64,000 bases of DNA from CAVSJJ01 sp963728395 (GCA_963728395.1 CAVSJJ010000008.1:496001-560000), one strand, 5' to 3'; positions 16,933-26,211 are shown, counted from the first letter of the stretch. Made by a program: numbers and translations. The notes: generated from the sequence alone by a model not told the origin.

Positions 16933-17883
16933 TCACAGCACGCCGATCCCCTTGAGATAGTCCTCGGCGACCTTGTCCGCGGAGTCGCCGTCGACGTCGA
17001 CCTTCGCGTTGAGCTCGGCCATCTTCTTGTTGTCGAGCGGGTCGAGGATCTTCTTGGCGAGGTCGTCGTAGACCTGCGCGTGCTCCTTGTAGACCTCGTT
17101 GCGCATCGTGTAGGAGACGTTGTAGAGGATCATGACGCCCGGATCCTTGACGAGGTCGAGGTTGAGCGCGGTGATCCTGCCGTCGGTGGTGAACACCTCA
17201 CCGAACTGGCAGCTGCCCTTGGCGGTCTCGGTGTAGATCAGGCCGGTGTCGAGGATCTTGATCTGGCTCTGGGGCACCTGGTAGCCCGTCGCCTTCTCGA
17301 AGAGGATGAGGCCGTCGGGCCGGTCCGGGAACTCCGTCTCGAGACACAGGGTCGCGTCCTGGTGGGCCTTGAGGTAGTCGGCCATCGACTGGAAGTCGAA
17401 GCCGCCCTCCTTCTTGGCGAGGTCGCCGTTGGCTGCGAAGCCGTAGGTGTCGTTGAACGGTGAGAGACCGACCCACTTGATGTTGTTCTTCTCGAGGTCC
17501 ATCTTCGCCGTCTTGTCATACAGCGTCTGCGGGTCCTGGCTCGGGTCCTGCTGTCCGAGGTGGACGGTCCAGCCGGTGCCGTTGTAGTCGGGGTAGACGT
17601 CGATGTTGCCGCTCAGCAGGGCCTTGCGGTTGACGGACGTCCCGCCGAGGTTGGTCTGGTCCGTGACGTTCGCGCCGTCGTTCTTCAGGGCGAGCACGAG
17701 CATCTTGCCGAGGAGGATGTTCTCGGTGAAGTCCTTGGAGCCGACGGTGATGTCGACCCCGCTGAGCTCCCCGCTCCCTCCCCCCGAGCTACCGCCGCCA
17801 CTGTCGCTCCCGCATGCGGCGAGCGCCATGCTCACCGTGAGGCCGAGAGCGGCCACCATTGCGGACTTCCTGCCGTTTCGCAT
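16933..17883 (-). CDS. Compatible-solute-binding lipoprotein (OpuCC/ProX-like)
   Basis: A 316-residue extracellular binding protein. The signal peptide ends in a lipobox LAAC with the lipidated Cys at residue 24, followed by a Gly/Ser linker. The mature part has the OpuAC fold hallmarks: ITVGSKDFTEN at the start, LGGTSVNRKALLSGNIDVYPDYNGTGW and FTTDGRI late. It is the natural partner of 14130-16824 but is encoded convergently, with its own promoter, so binding-protein and channel levels can be set separately. The ATG at 17883 has an AAGGG site. Confidence 0.9.
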   Translation of the reverse strand: MRNGRKSAMVAALGLTVSMALAACGSDSGGGSSGGGSGELSGVDITVGSKDFTENILLGKMLVLALKNDGANVTDQTNLGGTSVNRKALLSGNIDVYPDYNGTGWTVHLGQQDPSQDPQTLYDKTAKMDLEKNNIKWVGLSPFNDTYGFAANGDLAKKEGGFDFQSMADYLKAHQDATLCLETEFPDRPDGLILFEKATGYQVPQSQIKILDTGLIYTETAKGSCQFGEVFTTDGRITALNLDLVKDPGVMILYNVSYTMRNEVYKEHAQVYDDLAKKILDPLDNKKMAELNAKVDVDGDSADKVAEDYLKGIGVL

Positions 17884-18312
17884 GGGAAAACCCTTCGATC
17901 GTTTGCAGTGCCACCCGCGCAGCGATCATGAGACCCACCGGTCCGAAGGGCTGACACACAGGCGCACCTGAAAAACGGCAACTCCCCGCGATGAACATGA
18001 CAGCCAGACCAGGCTGCACGGGACCTTCACCATACCGAGAACCCGCAAAGGCCGGGCCGGAGAACGGGTCCCGACGTGGATCGGGCGCAGATTGATATGG
18101 CATCGATACCTCATCGATATCGACGCCCGACCGACGACGTCCGACCGGCGACGGTGGCCGACGCCGGCGGGGGCCCGGCGAGCCGACACTTCACTGACTC
18201 ATACCCCCTACCCAGAAAGCCGGCTGGGTATGCGGCCCGAGGCGAGGGGTCTTCGCGATGCTCCCGGCGGTCGAGGGCGATCACGCAGCGATCCTCGGGC
18301 TAGCGTGGGCCC
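17884..18312. promoter_or_regulatory. Divergent intergenic region with phased AT-rich direct repeat
   Basis: 429 bases without a gene, between the solute-binding lipoprotein and the helicase-associated gene. Most is featureless. An AT-rich island at 18091-18122 contains CATCGATA twice (18101-18108 and 18112-18119), 11 bp apart, i.e. one helical turn, flanked by GATAT/ATATC. It looks like a regulator binding site, possibly for the osmoprotectant gene. A TAGCGT -10 box ends the region. Confidence 0.45.
18301..18306 (+). promoter_or_regulatory. -10 box of a leaderless promoter (18313 gene)
   Basis: TAGCGT, then six bases (GGGCCC), then GTG at 18313; no Shine-Dalgarno sequence. Confidence 0.5.
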
Positions 18313-20598
18313 GTGCCGGACCAGCCGATCTCCGTCGTGCGCACGCTCGCCGACGACGTGCGCGCCCGCTCCGACGAGCAGGTGCGCGACCTTCTCCTGC
18401 GCCGCCCCGATCTCGCCCGCCCCGCGCCCGCCGACCTCACCTCGCTGGCGGCCCGTGCGACGACCCGCGCCAGCACGGCCCGGGCGATCGACGCGCTCGA
18501 CCGGGGCCACCTCGACGTCCTGCTCGCCGCGGTCGTCGCCGCGCCCCCCGTGACCGGCGCCGCGCTGGTCCCCCTGCTCGGCGTCGAGGACCCCGGCCTC
18601 GTCGACGAGATCGTCGGCGACCTCTGGGCCTCCGCCCTGCTCTGGCGCGGCCCGGACGGGCTTCGGGTCGTCCGCACGGTCGCCGAGGCCCTCGGCCCGC
18701 ACCCCGCCGGCCTCGGCCCCGCGGCGGGCGAGATCGAGGGCTGGGAGCCGCCGAGCCCGCGGGCGCTCAAGTCGGCGCTCGCCTCGGCACCACCGCGCGC
18801 CGGCGCAATCCTCGACCGGCTCGCCTGGGGTCCGCCGGTGGGGCTGCTGCCGACGCCCGACGCCGCCAGGTCCGGCGCCATCGACGACGGGCCGCGGTGG
18901 CTGTTGGCCCGGGGCCTGGTCATCGCGACCGCAGCCGACCAGATCGTCCTCCCCCGCGAGGTCGGCCTGGCGCTGCGGGGGGGCCGCGTCGCGCGGGCCA
19001 CCCAGCTGCGTCCGCCCGAGCCGTCGGGCACCCAGCGGGAGACCACCGACGTCGACGCCGTCGCCGGCGCGGCCGCGAGCGAGCTGCTGGCCGGTATCGA
19101 CGAGCTGCTCGCGACCTGGTCGGCCGACCCGCCCCGGGTGCTCCGCGGCGGCGGGATCGCCGCCCGGACACTGACGAACACCGCTCGGGACCTGGACCTC
19201 ACCGAGCGCCGGGCCGCGCTGCTGATCGAGGCGGCGTATGCCGCGGGCCTGCTCGACGACGATGCCGAGACCGACCCGGTCTGGGCGCCGACGGCGGCCT
19301 ACGACCGCTGGCGCGACGAGCCCGGTGGGCGACGCTGGGCGGAGCTCGCGACCGGCTGGCTGGGCTCGACGCGGGCCGCCCACCTCGTCGGCCGCCGCGA
19401 GGCGGAGGCTCGCGCCGTCAACGCCCTGGGGCCCGACGCCCACTGGCCGCCCATCGCCTCGCTTCGCCGCGACGTCCTCGGCGTCCTCGCCCGGGCACCG
19501 GCCGGGCTGGCACTCGAGCCGGCCGCCGTCGTCGAGGCGCTGGCCTGGCGTCGGCCGCGCCGGCTCCCGCGCGACATCGAGGCGCTCGTCGCGGCCGTGC
19601 TCGACGAGGCCGCCGCCATCGGCGTCACCGGACGGGAGGCGCTCGGGAGCGCCGGCCGGGTCCTGCTCGAGATGCCCTCCGGCGAGGAGGGCGACGCCGT
19701 GGCCACGGCGATGCAGCCGCACCTACCGGCTCCGGTCGAGCGGATCCTCCTCCAGGCGGACCTCACCGCCGTGGCACCGGGGCCGATCACGGGCGGGCTG
19801 GCGGACCTGCTCCGGCTCGTGGCCGACATCGAGTCGCGGGGCGGGGCGAGCGTCTACCGGTTCGGCGAGGCGAGTGTCCGACGCGCCCTCGACGCGGGAT
19901 GGAGCGCCGACCAGGTCCTCGATGCCCTCGCCGAGGCGAGCTCGACGCCGGTGCCGCAGCCACTGGACTACCTCGTCCGGGATGCCGCGCGCCGGCACGG
20001 GCAGGTGCGGGTGGGAGGCGTCCGGGCCTACATCCGGGCCGACGCCGAGCCCGCGCTGGAGGAGATGCTCGCCAGCCGCGACCTCTCCCCCCTCCAGCTG
20101 CGCCGGATCGCTCCGACCGTGCTCATCTCCCCCGTCGCGCCGGAGACCGTCCTCGACCTGCTCCGTGGGGCCGGGTTCGCCCCGGCCGCCGAGGCCTCGA
20201 ACGGCGTCATCGCCCTGACCGGCGCCCCCGCCCGGCGCAGCGCGCCACAGCGCGGACCGGCCGCCGTCGTCGTCAACGCGCTCGACCCGGCACAGGCCGA
20301 CGACCTCGTCCGGGCCCTCCGGTCCGGCGAGACGGCCGCGGCCGCCGAGCGGGAGCGGATGGCCGGGCGCCCCGGGCCGGCGATCCCCTCGACGGACCCG
20401 ACGACGTCGGTCGCCGTCCTGCGCGAGGCCATCGCCGGCGGCTACGCGACGTGGCTCGGCTACGCCGACGGGACCGGTTCGGTGCGCCGGATGCTCTTCT
20501 ACCCCGATCGGGTCGACGGCGGCCGGGTGACCGGCACGGCCGAGGGCACCTTGCGGGTGCTCTCCGTGCACCGGATCACCGGCGTCGTCGCGCAGTAG
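18313..20598 (+). CDS. Helicase-associated (XPB/Ssl2-like) protein with WYL-like C-terminus
   Basis: A 761-residue soluble protein without ATPase motifs. It matches the actinobacterial helicase-associated family (Rv0862c-like, ~750 residues). The N-terminal half is helical with winged-helix-like segments (VTGAALVPLLGVEDPGLVDE). The middle carries the conserved region APVERILLQADLTAVAPGPI. The end (REAIAGGYATWLGYADGTG ... LRVLSVHRITGV) resembles a WYL ligand-binding domain. Rv0862c lies next to the XPB helicase Rv0861c; here the XPB gene is 1.8 kb downstream, so the two probably act together in DNA repair. The GTG start is set by the leaderless -10 box. Confidence 0.82.
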   Translation: MPDQPISVVRTLADDVRARSDEQVRDLLLRRPDLARPAPADLTSLAARATTRASTARAIDALDRGHLDVLLAAVVAAPPVTGAALVPLLGVEDPGLVDEIVGDLWASALLWRGPDGLRVVRTVAEALGPHPAGLGPAAGEIEGWEPPSPRALKSALASAPPRAGAILDRLAWGPPVGLLPTPDAARSGAIDDGPRWLLARGLVIATAADQIVLPREVGLALRGGRVARATQLRPPEPSGTQRETTDVDAVAGAAASELLAGIDELLATWSADPPRVLRGGGIAARTLTNTARDLDLTERRAALLIEAAYAAGLLDDDAETDPVWAPTAAYDRWRDEPGGRRWAELATGWLGSTRAAHLVGRREAEARAVNALGPDAHWPPIASLRRDVLGVLARAPAGLALEPAAVVEALAWRRPRRLPRDIEALVAAVLDEAAAIGVTGREALGSAGRVLLEMPSGEEGDAVATAMQPHLPAPVERILLQADLTAVAPGPITGGLADLLRLVADIESRGGASVYRFGEASVRRALDAGWSADQVLDALAEASSTPVPQPLDYLVRDAARRHGQVRVGGVRAYIRADAEPALEEMLASRDLSPLQLRRIAPTVLISPVAPETVLDLLRGAGFAPAAEASNGVIALTGAPARRSAPQRGPAAVVVNALDPAQADDLVRALRSGETAAAAERERMAGRPGPAIPSTDPTTSVAVLREAIAGGYATWLGYADGTGSVRRMLFYPDRVDGGRVTGTAEGTLRVLSVHRITGVVAQ

Positions 20599-20619
20599 CG
20601 GACCAGGACCGCGGCGGCC

Positions 20620-21546
20620 TCAGCCGAGGGCCTGGACGACCCGCGAGGGCGAGGGACGGCCGAGCCGTTGCGCCATCCAGACGCTCGTCTCGACGAGGGC
20701 CGCGAGGTCGACACCGGTCTGCACCCCCGCGCCGTGCAGTGCCCACACGAGGTCCTCCGTCGCGAGGTTTCCGGTTGCGCTCTCGGCGTACGGGCAGCCA
20801 CCGAGCCCGCCCGCGGACGCGTCGACGACCGTGACGCCGTCCCGCAGTGCCGCCATCGTGTTCGACAGCGCCTGACCGTAGGTGTCGTGGAAGTGGACGC
20901 CGACCCGTCCCGGAGGCAGTCCCGAGGCGTCGAGAGCGGCGAGGAGCCGGTGGACGTGGCCGGTCGTGCCGACACCGATCGTGTCGCCGAGCGACAGCTC
21001 GTCGCACCCGAGGTCCATGACCCGCGCCGCGGCGTCGACGACCCGGCCGACCGGGACCTCGCCCTCCCACGGGTCGCCGAAGCACATCGAGACATAGGCC
21101 CGCACCCACAGCCCCGCCTGCCGGGCCCGCTCGACGACGGGACGGAACATCGCCACCGACTCGGCGAGCGAGCGGCCGAGGTTCTTCTGGGCGAAGGTCT
21201 CCGTCGCGCTGCCGAAGATCGCGACCGCGCCGACCCCGGCCTCGAGCGCCCGGTCCAACCCGCGCTCGTTGGGGACGAGGACGGGGCGGTGCGGACCGGT
21301 CCCGTCGGGACCGAGCAGAGAGAGGACCTCGGCCGCGTCGGCCAGCTGGGGCACCCAGCGTGGGTTGACGAACGATGTCGTCTCGATCCTCGACAACCCG
21401 GCGGCCGCCAGCCGAGAGATGAACTCGGCCTTGACCGGCGCCGGGACGACCGCGGCCTCGTTCTGCAGCCCGTCACGTGGACCCACCTCGTAGATCCGCA
21501 CCACCCGCGGCAGCGTGGTGTCCCGTTCGACCTGCGGCGTCGTCAT
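20620..21546 (-). CDS. Hydroxymethylglutaryl-CoA lyase
   Basis: A 308-residue TIM-barrel lyase that splits HMG-CoA to acetyl-CoA and acetoacetate in leucine degradation. Catalytic and metal residues are visible: VGPRDGLQNE (Arg24, Asp25), HFHDTYG (His218, His220) and the HMGL signature GGLGGCPYA with active-site Cys251 in the flexible loop. Length is normal. The ATG at 21546 follows GAGGGG at correct spacing; the GTG six bases upstream is too close to that site. It lies between the two XPB-associated genes on the opposite strand, with no leucine-catabolic neighbours. Confidence 0.92.
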   Translation of the reverse strand: MTTPQVERDTTLPRVVRIYEVGPRDGLQNEAAVVPAPVKAEFISRLAAAGLSRIETTSFVNPRWVPQLADAAEVLSLLGPDGTGPHRPVLVPNERGLDRALEAGVGAVAIFGSATETFAQKNLGRSLAESVAMFRPVVERARQAGLWVRAYVSMCFGDPWEGEVPVGRVVDAAARVMDLGCDELSLGDTIGVGTTGHVHRLLAALDASGLPPGRVGVHFHDTYGQALSNTMAALRDGVTVVDASAGGLGGCPYAESATGNLATEDLVWALHGAGVQTGVDLAALVETSVWMAQRLGRPSPSRVVQALG

Positions 21547-21576
21547 GCTCACCCCTCGATCCTGACACGGACCGGC

Positions 21577-21599
21577 CGGGACCACCCGATCCGGTCCCG
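21577..21599. promoter_or_regulatory. Inverted repeat in a divergent promoter region
   Basis: CGGGACC, 9 bases, GGTCCCG, in the 134-bp gap between HMG-CoA lyase and the DUF4190 gene. The geometry suits a dimeric regulator; TAGGGT at about 21619 may be the plus-strand -10. Function inferred. Confidence 0.35.
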
Positions 21600-21680
21600 C
21601 GCGGCCCCGGTCAGACGTTAGGGTTGGCGCGCAGGCGGGGGGACGCGTGGTTCCCCCGATCGGAAGGACACCCACCGGCG

Positions 21681-22343
21681 ATGAGCACCACCCCCGACGG
21701 CCCCGAGGGCCAGCACGACCCGTACCGCGACCCGACCGCCCCGAGCTGGGTGGAGCCGGCCACGGGGCAGCACCCCGGCCCCCCCGGGCCCCCGCAGGCC
21801 CCCTCGGAACGGCCGGCGGCGCAGCAGCCTCCCGCCCCCGCCTACCCCACCCAGGAGCAGCTGCAGCAGGGCCAGGCCGGGCAGCCGGCATACCCGGGTG
21901 CGACGCCGCCACCGCCGGCCGAGGGCCCCTACCCCTACGGTCAGCACGGCTACGGCCAGCAGGGCTACGGCCGGACGGCCGGTTCCACCGGCGGCTACCC
22001 CGGCTACGGGCAGAACACCGCCGGCTACGGGTACCCGCCGGCCGGCGCGGTCTCCTACGGTCAGAACCAGACCAACGGCTCGGCGCTGGCCCTGACCATC
22101 GTCTCGGCGGTGACGATCCTCTTCTGCGGCGGCCTGCTCACCATCCCGGCCGTCGTGTTCGGCGGCATCGCCCTGTCGCGACAGAACACCGACCCGGAGT
22201 CCTCGCGGCAGCTGGCCCGCAACGGCTGGATCGCCTACGGGATCGGCGTCGTCCTCACCATCGTCCTCGGCATCGCCCTGGTCGCGTGGATCGTCACGAC
22301 GGCCGACACCTACTCCTCCTCCACCTTCGACAGCGGCTACTGA
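21681..22343 (+). CDS. DUF4190 membrane protein with Pro/Gly/Tyr-rich tail
   Basis: A 220-residue protein. Residues 1-135 are low complexity, rich in Pro, Gln, Gly and Tyr with GYGQQGYG-like repeats, and should be cytoplasmic and disordered. Two membrane helices follow (about 137-162 and 180-203), joined by ALSRQNTDPESSRQLARNGW, the DUF4190 core. The ATG at 21681 follows GGAAGGA. It ends 12 bases before the XPB helicase gene and likely shares its transcript. Function unknown. Confidence 0.82.
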   Translation: MSTTPDGPEGQHDPYRDPTAPSWVEPATGQHPGPPGPPQAPSERPAAQQPPAPAYPTQEQLQQGQAGQPAYPGATPPPPAEGPYPYGQHGYGQQGYGRTAGSTGGYPGYGQNTAGYGYPPAGAVSYGQNQTNGSALALTIVSAVTILFCGGLLTIPAVVFGGIALSRQNTDPESSRQLARNGWIAYGIGVVLTIVLGIALVAWIVTTADTYSSSTFDSGY

Positions 22344-22355
22344 GCCGGGAGCGGC

Positions 22356-23999
22356 GTGACTGACGGCCCCCTCATCGTCCAGAGCGACAAGACCCTCCTC
22401 CTCGAGGTCGCCCACCCGGGCGCGGAGCAGGCCCGGCGTGACATCGCGGCGTTCGCCGAGCTCGAGCGCGCCCCGGAGCACATCCACACCTACCGGGTGA
22501 CGCCGCTCGGTCTGTGGAACGCCCGCGCCGCCGGCCACGACGCCGAGCAGGTGATCGACGCCCTCATCCGGCACAGCCGGTATGCCGTCCCCCACGCCCT
22601 CCTCGTCGACGTCGCCGAGACGATGGGGCGCTATGGACGACTCACCCTCACCAAGGACGGCGACGGCCGGCTCGTCCTGCGGACGACGGACCGCGCGGTC
22701 CTCACCGAGGTGTTGCGCCACAAGCGGATCCGACCGCTCATCGGCGACCACGTCGACGAGGACACGGTGCTCGTCCACCCGAGCGAACGAGGCCACCTCA
22801 AGCAGGAGCTGGTCAAGGTCGGCTGGCCCGCCGAGGACGAGGCGGGCTATGTCGACGGCGAGGCACACCCCATCGCGCTCGATCAGTCGGACTGGTCGCT
22901 ACGGCCCTACCAGGCCCAGGCCGTCGACGGCTTCTGGCACGGCGGCTCGGGCGTCGTCGTCCTGCCCTGCGGCGCAGGGAAGACCCTCGTCGGTGCGGCG
23001 GCGATGGCCCGGGCCGCGTCGACGACCCTCATCCTCGTGACGAACACCGTCGCCGCCCGGCAGTGGAAGGACGAGCTGCTCCGTCGCACGACACTCACCG
23101 AGGAGGAGATCGGCGAGTACTCCGGCGCCCGCAAGCAGATCCGCCCGGTGACGATCGCGACCTACCAGGTCCTCACGACGAAGCGGAAGGGCGCCTACAC
23201 CCACCTCGACCTGCTCGACGCCCGGGACTGGGGCCTCATCGTCTACGACGAGGTCCACCTGCTCCCGGCGCCGGTCTTCCGGATGACCGCCGGCCTCCAG
23301 GCACGACGGCGTCTGGGTCTCACCGCGACCCTTGTCCGCGAGGACGGCCGCGAGGCCGACGTCTTCTCGCTCATCGGCCCGAAGCGCTTCGACGCCCCGT
23401 GGAAGGACATCGAGAACCAGGGGTACATCGCCCCCGCGGACTGCGTCGAGGTGCGGGTCACCCTCCCGGACGGGCAGCGCATGGCGTATGCCGTGGCGGA
23501 GCCGGACGAGCGCTACCGCCTCGCCTCCTGCTCCGACGCCAAGCTGCCCGTCGTCGAGCGAATCGTCGAACGGCACCGCGGCGAGCCCACCCTCGTCATC
23601 GGGCAGTACCTCGACCAGCTCGACGAGCTGGCCGGCCGCCTCGACGCCGACCTCATCACGGGCGAGACGACGGTCGCCGAGCGCCAGCGCCTGTTCGCCG
23701 CCTTCCGGACCGGCGAGATCGGCCTGCTCGTCGTGTCAAAGGTCGCGAACTTCTCCGTCGACCTGCCCGAGGCCTCGGTCGCGGTCCAGGTCAGCGGCAC
23801 CTTCGGCTCTCGCCAGGAGGAGGCCCAGCGCCTGGGCCGGGTGCTACGGCCCAAGGGGGACGGGCGGACGGCCCACTTCTACACTGTCGTCGCCCGGGAC
23901 ACGGTCGATGCCGACTTCGCAGCACACCGGCAGCGCTTCCTGGCGGAGCAGGGCTACGCCTACCGGATCATCGACGCCGACGACCTGAGCGAGAGCTGA
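22356..23999 (+). CDS. xpb: XPB/ERCC3-type DNA repair helicase
   Basis: A 547-residue superfamily 2 helicase of the bacterial XPB type (Rv0861c-like). An N-terminal damage-recognition-like domain (1-185) precedes the two RecA domains. Visible motifs are Walker A LPCGAGKT (about 204-211), DEVH box (about 297), motif III LTATLVREDG with the XPB RED loop, and motif VI QRLGRVLRPKGD (about 490). The GTG start is used. Bacterial XPB unwinds 3'-5' and is linked to nucleotide excision repair. It follows DUF4190 by 12 bases and is 12 bases ahead of an anchored protein, so the three form an operon. Confidence 0.93.
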   Translation: MTDGPLIVQSDKTLLLEVAHPGAEQARRDIAAFAELERAPEHIHTYRVTPLGLWNARAAGHDAEQVIDALIRHSRYAVPHALLVDVAETMGRYGRLTLTKDGDGRLVLRTTDRAVLTEVLRHKRIRPLIGDHVDEDTVLVHPSERGHLKQELVKVGWPAEDEAGYVDGEAHPIALDQSDWSLRPYQAQAVDGFWHGGSGVVVLPCGAGKTLVGAAAMARAASTTLILVTNTVAARQWKDELLRRTTLTEEEIGEYSGARKQIRPVTIATYQVLTTKRKGAYTHLDLLDARDWGLIVYDEVHLLPAPVFRMTAGLQARRRLGLTATLVREDGREADVFSLIGPKRFDAPWKDIENQGYIAPADCVEVRVTLPDGQRMAYAVAEPDERYRLASCSDAKLPVVERIVERHRGEPTLVIGQYLDQLDELAGRLDADLITGETTVAERQRLFAAFRTGEIGLLVVSKVANFSVDLPEASVAVQVSGTFGSRQEEAQRLGRVLRPKGDGRTAHFYTVVARDTVDADFAAHRQRFLAEQGYAYRIIDADDLSES

Positions 24000-24011
24000 C
24001 GGGAGACAGAC

Positions 24012-25115
24012 ATGGACGGCCAACCCGCCGACGGGCGCTGGAGCAAGCGACGGATCATCACCGTCCTCGTCGCCGCCGGGACGGCATACCTGCTCGCCAT
24101 CGCCGGGGTCGTCGGCGTCGCCGTGTGGAAGGGGCAGCGGCTGTTCACCTCGGCCTCCTCGAGCACCGGCGCGCCGCGCGCCCCGCAGCCCAGCCCGGAC
24201 CGCTCCCCCGACTCCTCGCCCTCGCCGTCCATACCGGGGGAGGCGGGCGTCGCGCCCGCCGGACCTCTCTCACCGCGGGACGCCCAGGCGGCGCTGCGCT
24301 CCTATGACAGGCGCAATGCCGCCGCGATCGGCAAGCAGACCCGCGCCGCGTGGGCAACGGCCGACCTCGGCCCCATCCTCGAGGAGGACGTCTGGGGCTC
24401 GAAGGGGCGTGCCGCCGCGACGAGGGCCGGACACCCCTTCCCGGACGGCTCGGTCCCCACGACGACCCTCGTGCGGCTCCTCGGTTCGGGCGAGCACGGC
24501 GGGTCGACGTGGTTCGCCGCCGTCGTCACCTTCGGGTCCGGCTCCGACGCCGGGACCTTCATCGGCGTGTATGTGCGCGTCACGCCCTCCGGGGACTTCA
24601 AGATGCGCAGCCTCGACCAGATCGACGCCGCTTCGGCGCCGCAGCCGGGCGATGCGACGACGTGGTCGACGGAGCCTGCCTCGGCGCGCGAGGCCCTGAA
24701 GCCGGTCGTTGACTACCTCGCCTCGCACCGGGCCGGGAGCGACCTCGAGGTCAACGGTCTCGTCGGCGAGGTCCTGTGGTTCGCCCCCCGGGGGGTGAAG
24801 TCGGTGGCTTACTCCTGCAAGGGTGCCGACCTCGGCCCGACGAGCGTCCCGACCGCCGAAGGCATGCTCCACACGGCCGACGTCGCCTGCACCCGCGTCT
24901 CCACCGCCGCCGACGGCCAGGCGATCACCTACAACGCCATCGACCAGGCCACGACCGGCAAGGCACCGGCCTTTACGACGCTGCGTTGCCCGTTCGCCGT
25001 CAGCGTCAGCTACGTCGCGAGGCCGGACGGCTCGACCGCCCTGCTCGCCGTCTACCTGCACCAGGTCGCGACGTGCCAGGGCTCGGGCTCCGGACAGGTC
25101 CCCGGCCAGGCCTGA
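24012..25115 (+). CDS. Membrane-anchored protein of unknown function
   Basis: A 367-residue protein with a short basic N-terminus, one membrane helix (about residues 14-38) and a Ser/Pro-rich linker (48-80). The extracytoplasmic domain of ~285 residues has four cysteines that could form disulphides (YSCKGAD, DVACTRV, LRCPF, ATCQGS). The ATG follows GGGAGACAG, 12 bases after the XPB stop, so it is probably co-transcribed with the helicase, although a direct link to repair is not obvious. No known domain recognised. Confidence 0.72.
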   Translation: MDGQPADGRWSKRRIITVLVAAGTAYLLAIAGVVGVAVWKGQRLFTSASSSTGAPRAPQPSPDRSPDSSPSPSIPGEAGVAPAGPLSPRDAQAALRSYDRRNAAAIGKQTRAAWATADLGPILEEDVWGSKGRAAATRAGHPFPDGSVPTTTLVRLLGSGEHGGSTWFAAVVTFGSGSDAGTFIGVYVRVTPSGDFKMRSLDQIDAASAPQPGDATTWSTEPASAREALKPVVDYLASHRAGSDLEVNGLVGEVLWFAPRGVKSVAYSCKGADLGPTSVPTAEGMLHTADVACTRVSTAADGQAITYNAIDQATTGKAPAFTTLRCPFAVSVSYVARPDGSTALLAVYLHQVATCQGSGSGQVPGQA

Positions 25116-25483
25116 CGCGGGAGTCGGCACGGCGCCCGGCGGTCTCAGGGGTGGACCACCGGGCCCGTGCCGTACCACCCGGGATCGGGGGGTGGGGCCC
25201 CCGGAGACCATCGGTGCGGATCCGGCGTCTCGACGAGGGCAGTCCCAGGTGGTACTGGTCCGACTCCGAGGACCGCTCCACGTCCTCGGCGCTCGCACGC
25301 TAGCACTCCGAGCGGGGCGATGGAGCGGTCCGCGACGCAAGTCCCGTATCCCGCACGACACCCGCGGCACGACGCCGGCGTCCGGAAACCGGCGTGGACT
25401 CTTCCTCCCGGCTCGTCCTGGGTGGAAGATCAGCGTGCTCCCAGCAAACGCCCAGGAGCCGGCCCGACGATGACGAGGTGACC
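25116..25483. other. Intergenic region with hairpin before the two-component operon
   Basis: 368 bases with no credible gene. The first part closes the XPB operon. A perfect 8-bp inverted repeat, CCGAGGAC (25266-25273) and GTCCTCGG (25282-25289), is the best terminator candidate. The last ~150 bases must hold the response-regulator promoter; no convincing -35/-10 pair was found. Confidence 0.4.
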
Positions 25484-26188
25484 GTGACCAAGGACCCGGA
25501 GGCCCGGCTGCTCGTCGTCGAGGACGAGCCCAACATCCGCGAGCTGCTTGCTACCTCGCTCCGCTTCGCGGGATTCGAGGTGGCCACCGCCGCCTCGGGA
25601 GGCGAGGCCATCAAGGTGGCCGACACCCAACATCCCGACCTGTGCGTCCTCGACGTCATGCTTCCGGACATGGACGGGTTCACCGTCACCCGGAAGCTGC
25701 GCGACGCCGGCCGCCAGCTGCCCATCGTCTTCGTCACCGCCCGGGACTCCCTCGACGACAAGGTCAAGGGCCTCACCGTCGGCGGCGACGACTACGTCAC
25801 GAAGCCGTTCAGCCTCGAGGAGGTCGTCGCCCGGATCCGGGCCGTCCTGCGCCGCACCCGCGGCGAGGAGGACGACAGCTCGGCGCTCATGTTCGAGGAC
25901 CTCGAGCTCGACGAGGACTCCCACGAGGTGCGGCGGGCGGGCAAGGTCATCGAGACGAGCCCGACCGAGTTCAAGCTCCTTCGCTACCTCATGCTCAACC
26001 CCAACCGGGTCCTGTCCAAGGCGCAGATCCTCGACCACGTGTGGGACTACGACTTCCGTGGCGAGTCCGGCATCGTCGAGTCCTACATCTCCTACCTGCG
26101 CCGCAAGATCGACACCGAAGGCCTCACCCCGCTCATCCACACCAAGCGTGGGGTGGGGTACGTCCTGCGGCTCCCCCCGCAGACCTGA
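25484..26188 (+). CDS. mprA: MprA-like OmpR-family response regulator
   Basis: A 234-residue response regulator. The receiver domain has the acidic pair in VVEDEPN, phospho-acceptor Asp57 (VLDVMLPD), Thr85 and Lys107 (TKPF). The C-terminal winged helix is OmpR-type (SPTEFKLLRYLMLNPNRVLS ... VVESYISYLRRKID-like). The GTG at 25484 is chosen because GAGG lies five bases upstream; a GTG at 25478 is also in frame. Order and sizes (regulator 234, kinase 503, HtrA protease 458) match mprA-mprB-pepD, an envelope-stress system. The name rests on that synteny and could be a paralogue such as TcrXY. Confidence 0.8.
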   Translation: MTKDPEARLLVVEDEPNIRELLATSLRFAGFEVATAASGGEAIKVADTQHPDLCVLDVMLPDMDGFTVTRKLRDAGRQLPIVFVTARDSLDDKVKGLTVGGDDYVTKPFSLEEVVARIRAVLRRTRGEEDDSSALMFEDLELDEDSHEVRRAGKVIETSPTEFKLLRYLMLNPNRVLSKAQILDHVWDYDFRGESGIVESYISYLRRKIDTEGLTPLIHTKRGVGYVLRLPPQT

Positions 26189-26211
26189 TCCGCCGCTCCC
26201 GGACCCGCCTG

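Noticed and set aside
25116..25483. A small gene or structured RNA in the gap before the two-component operon
   Set aside because: Frames here lack ribosome sites and family features; only short inverted repeats are visible.
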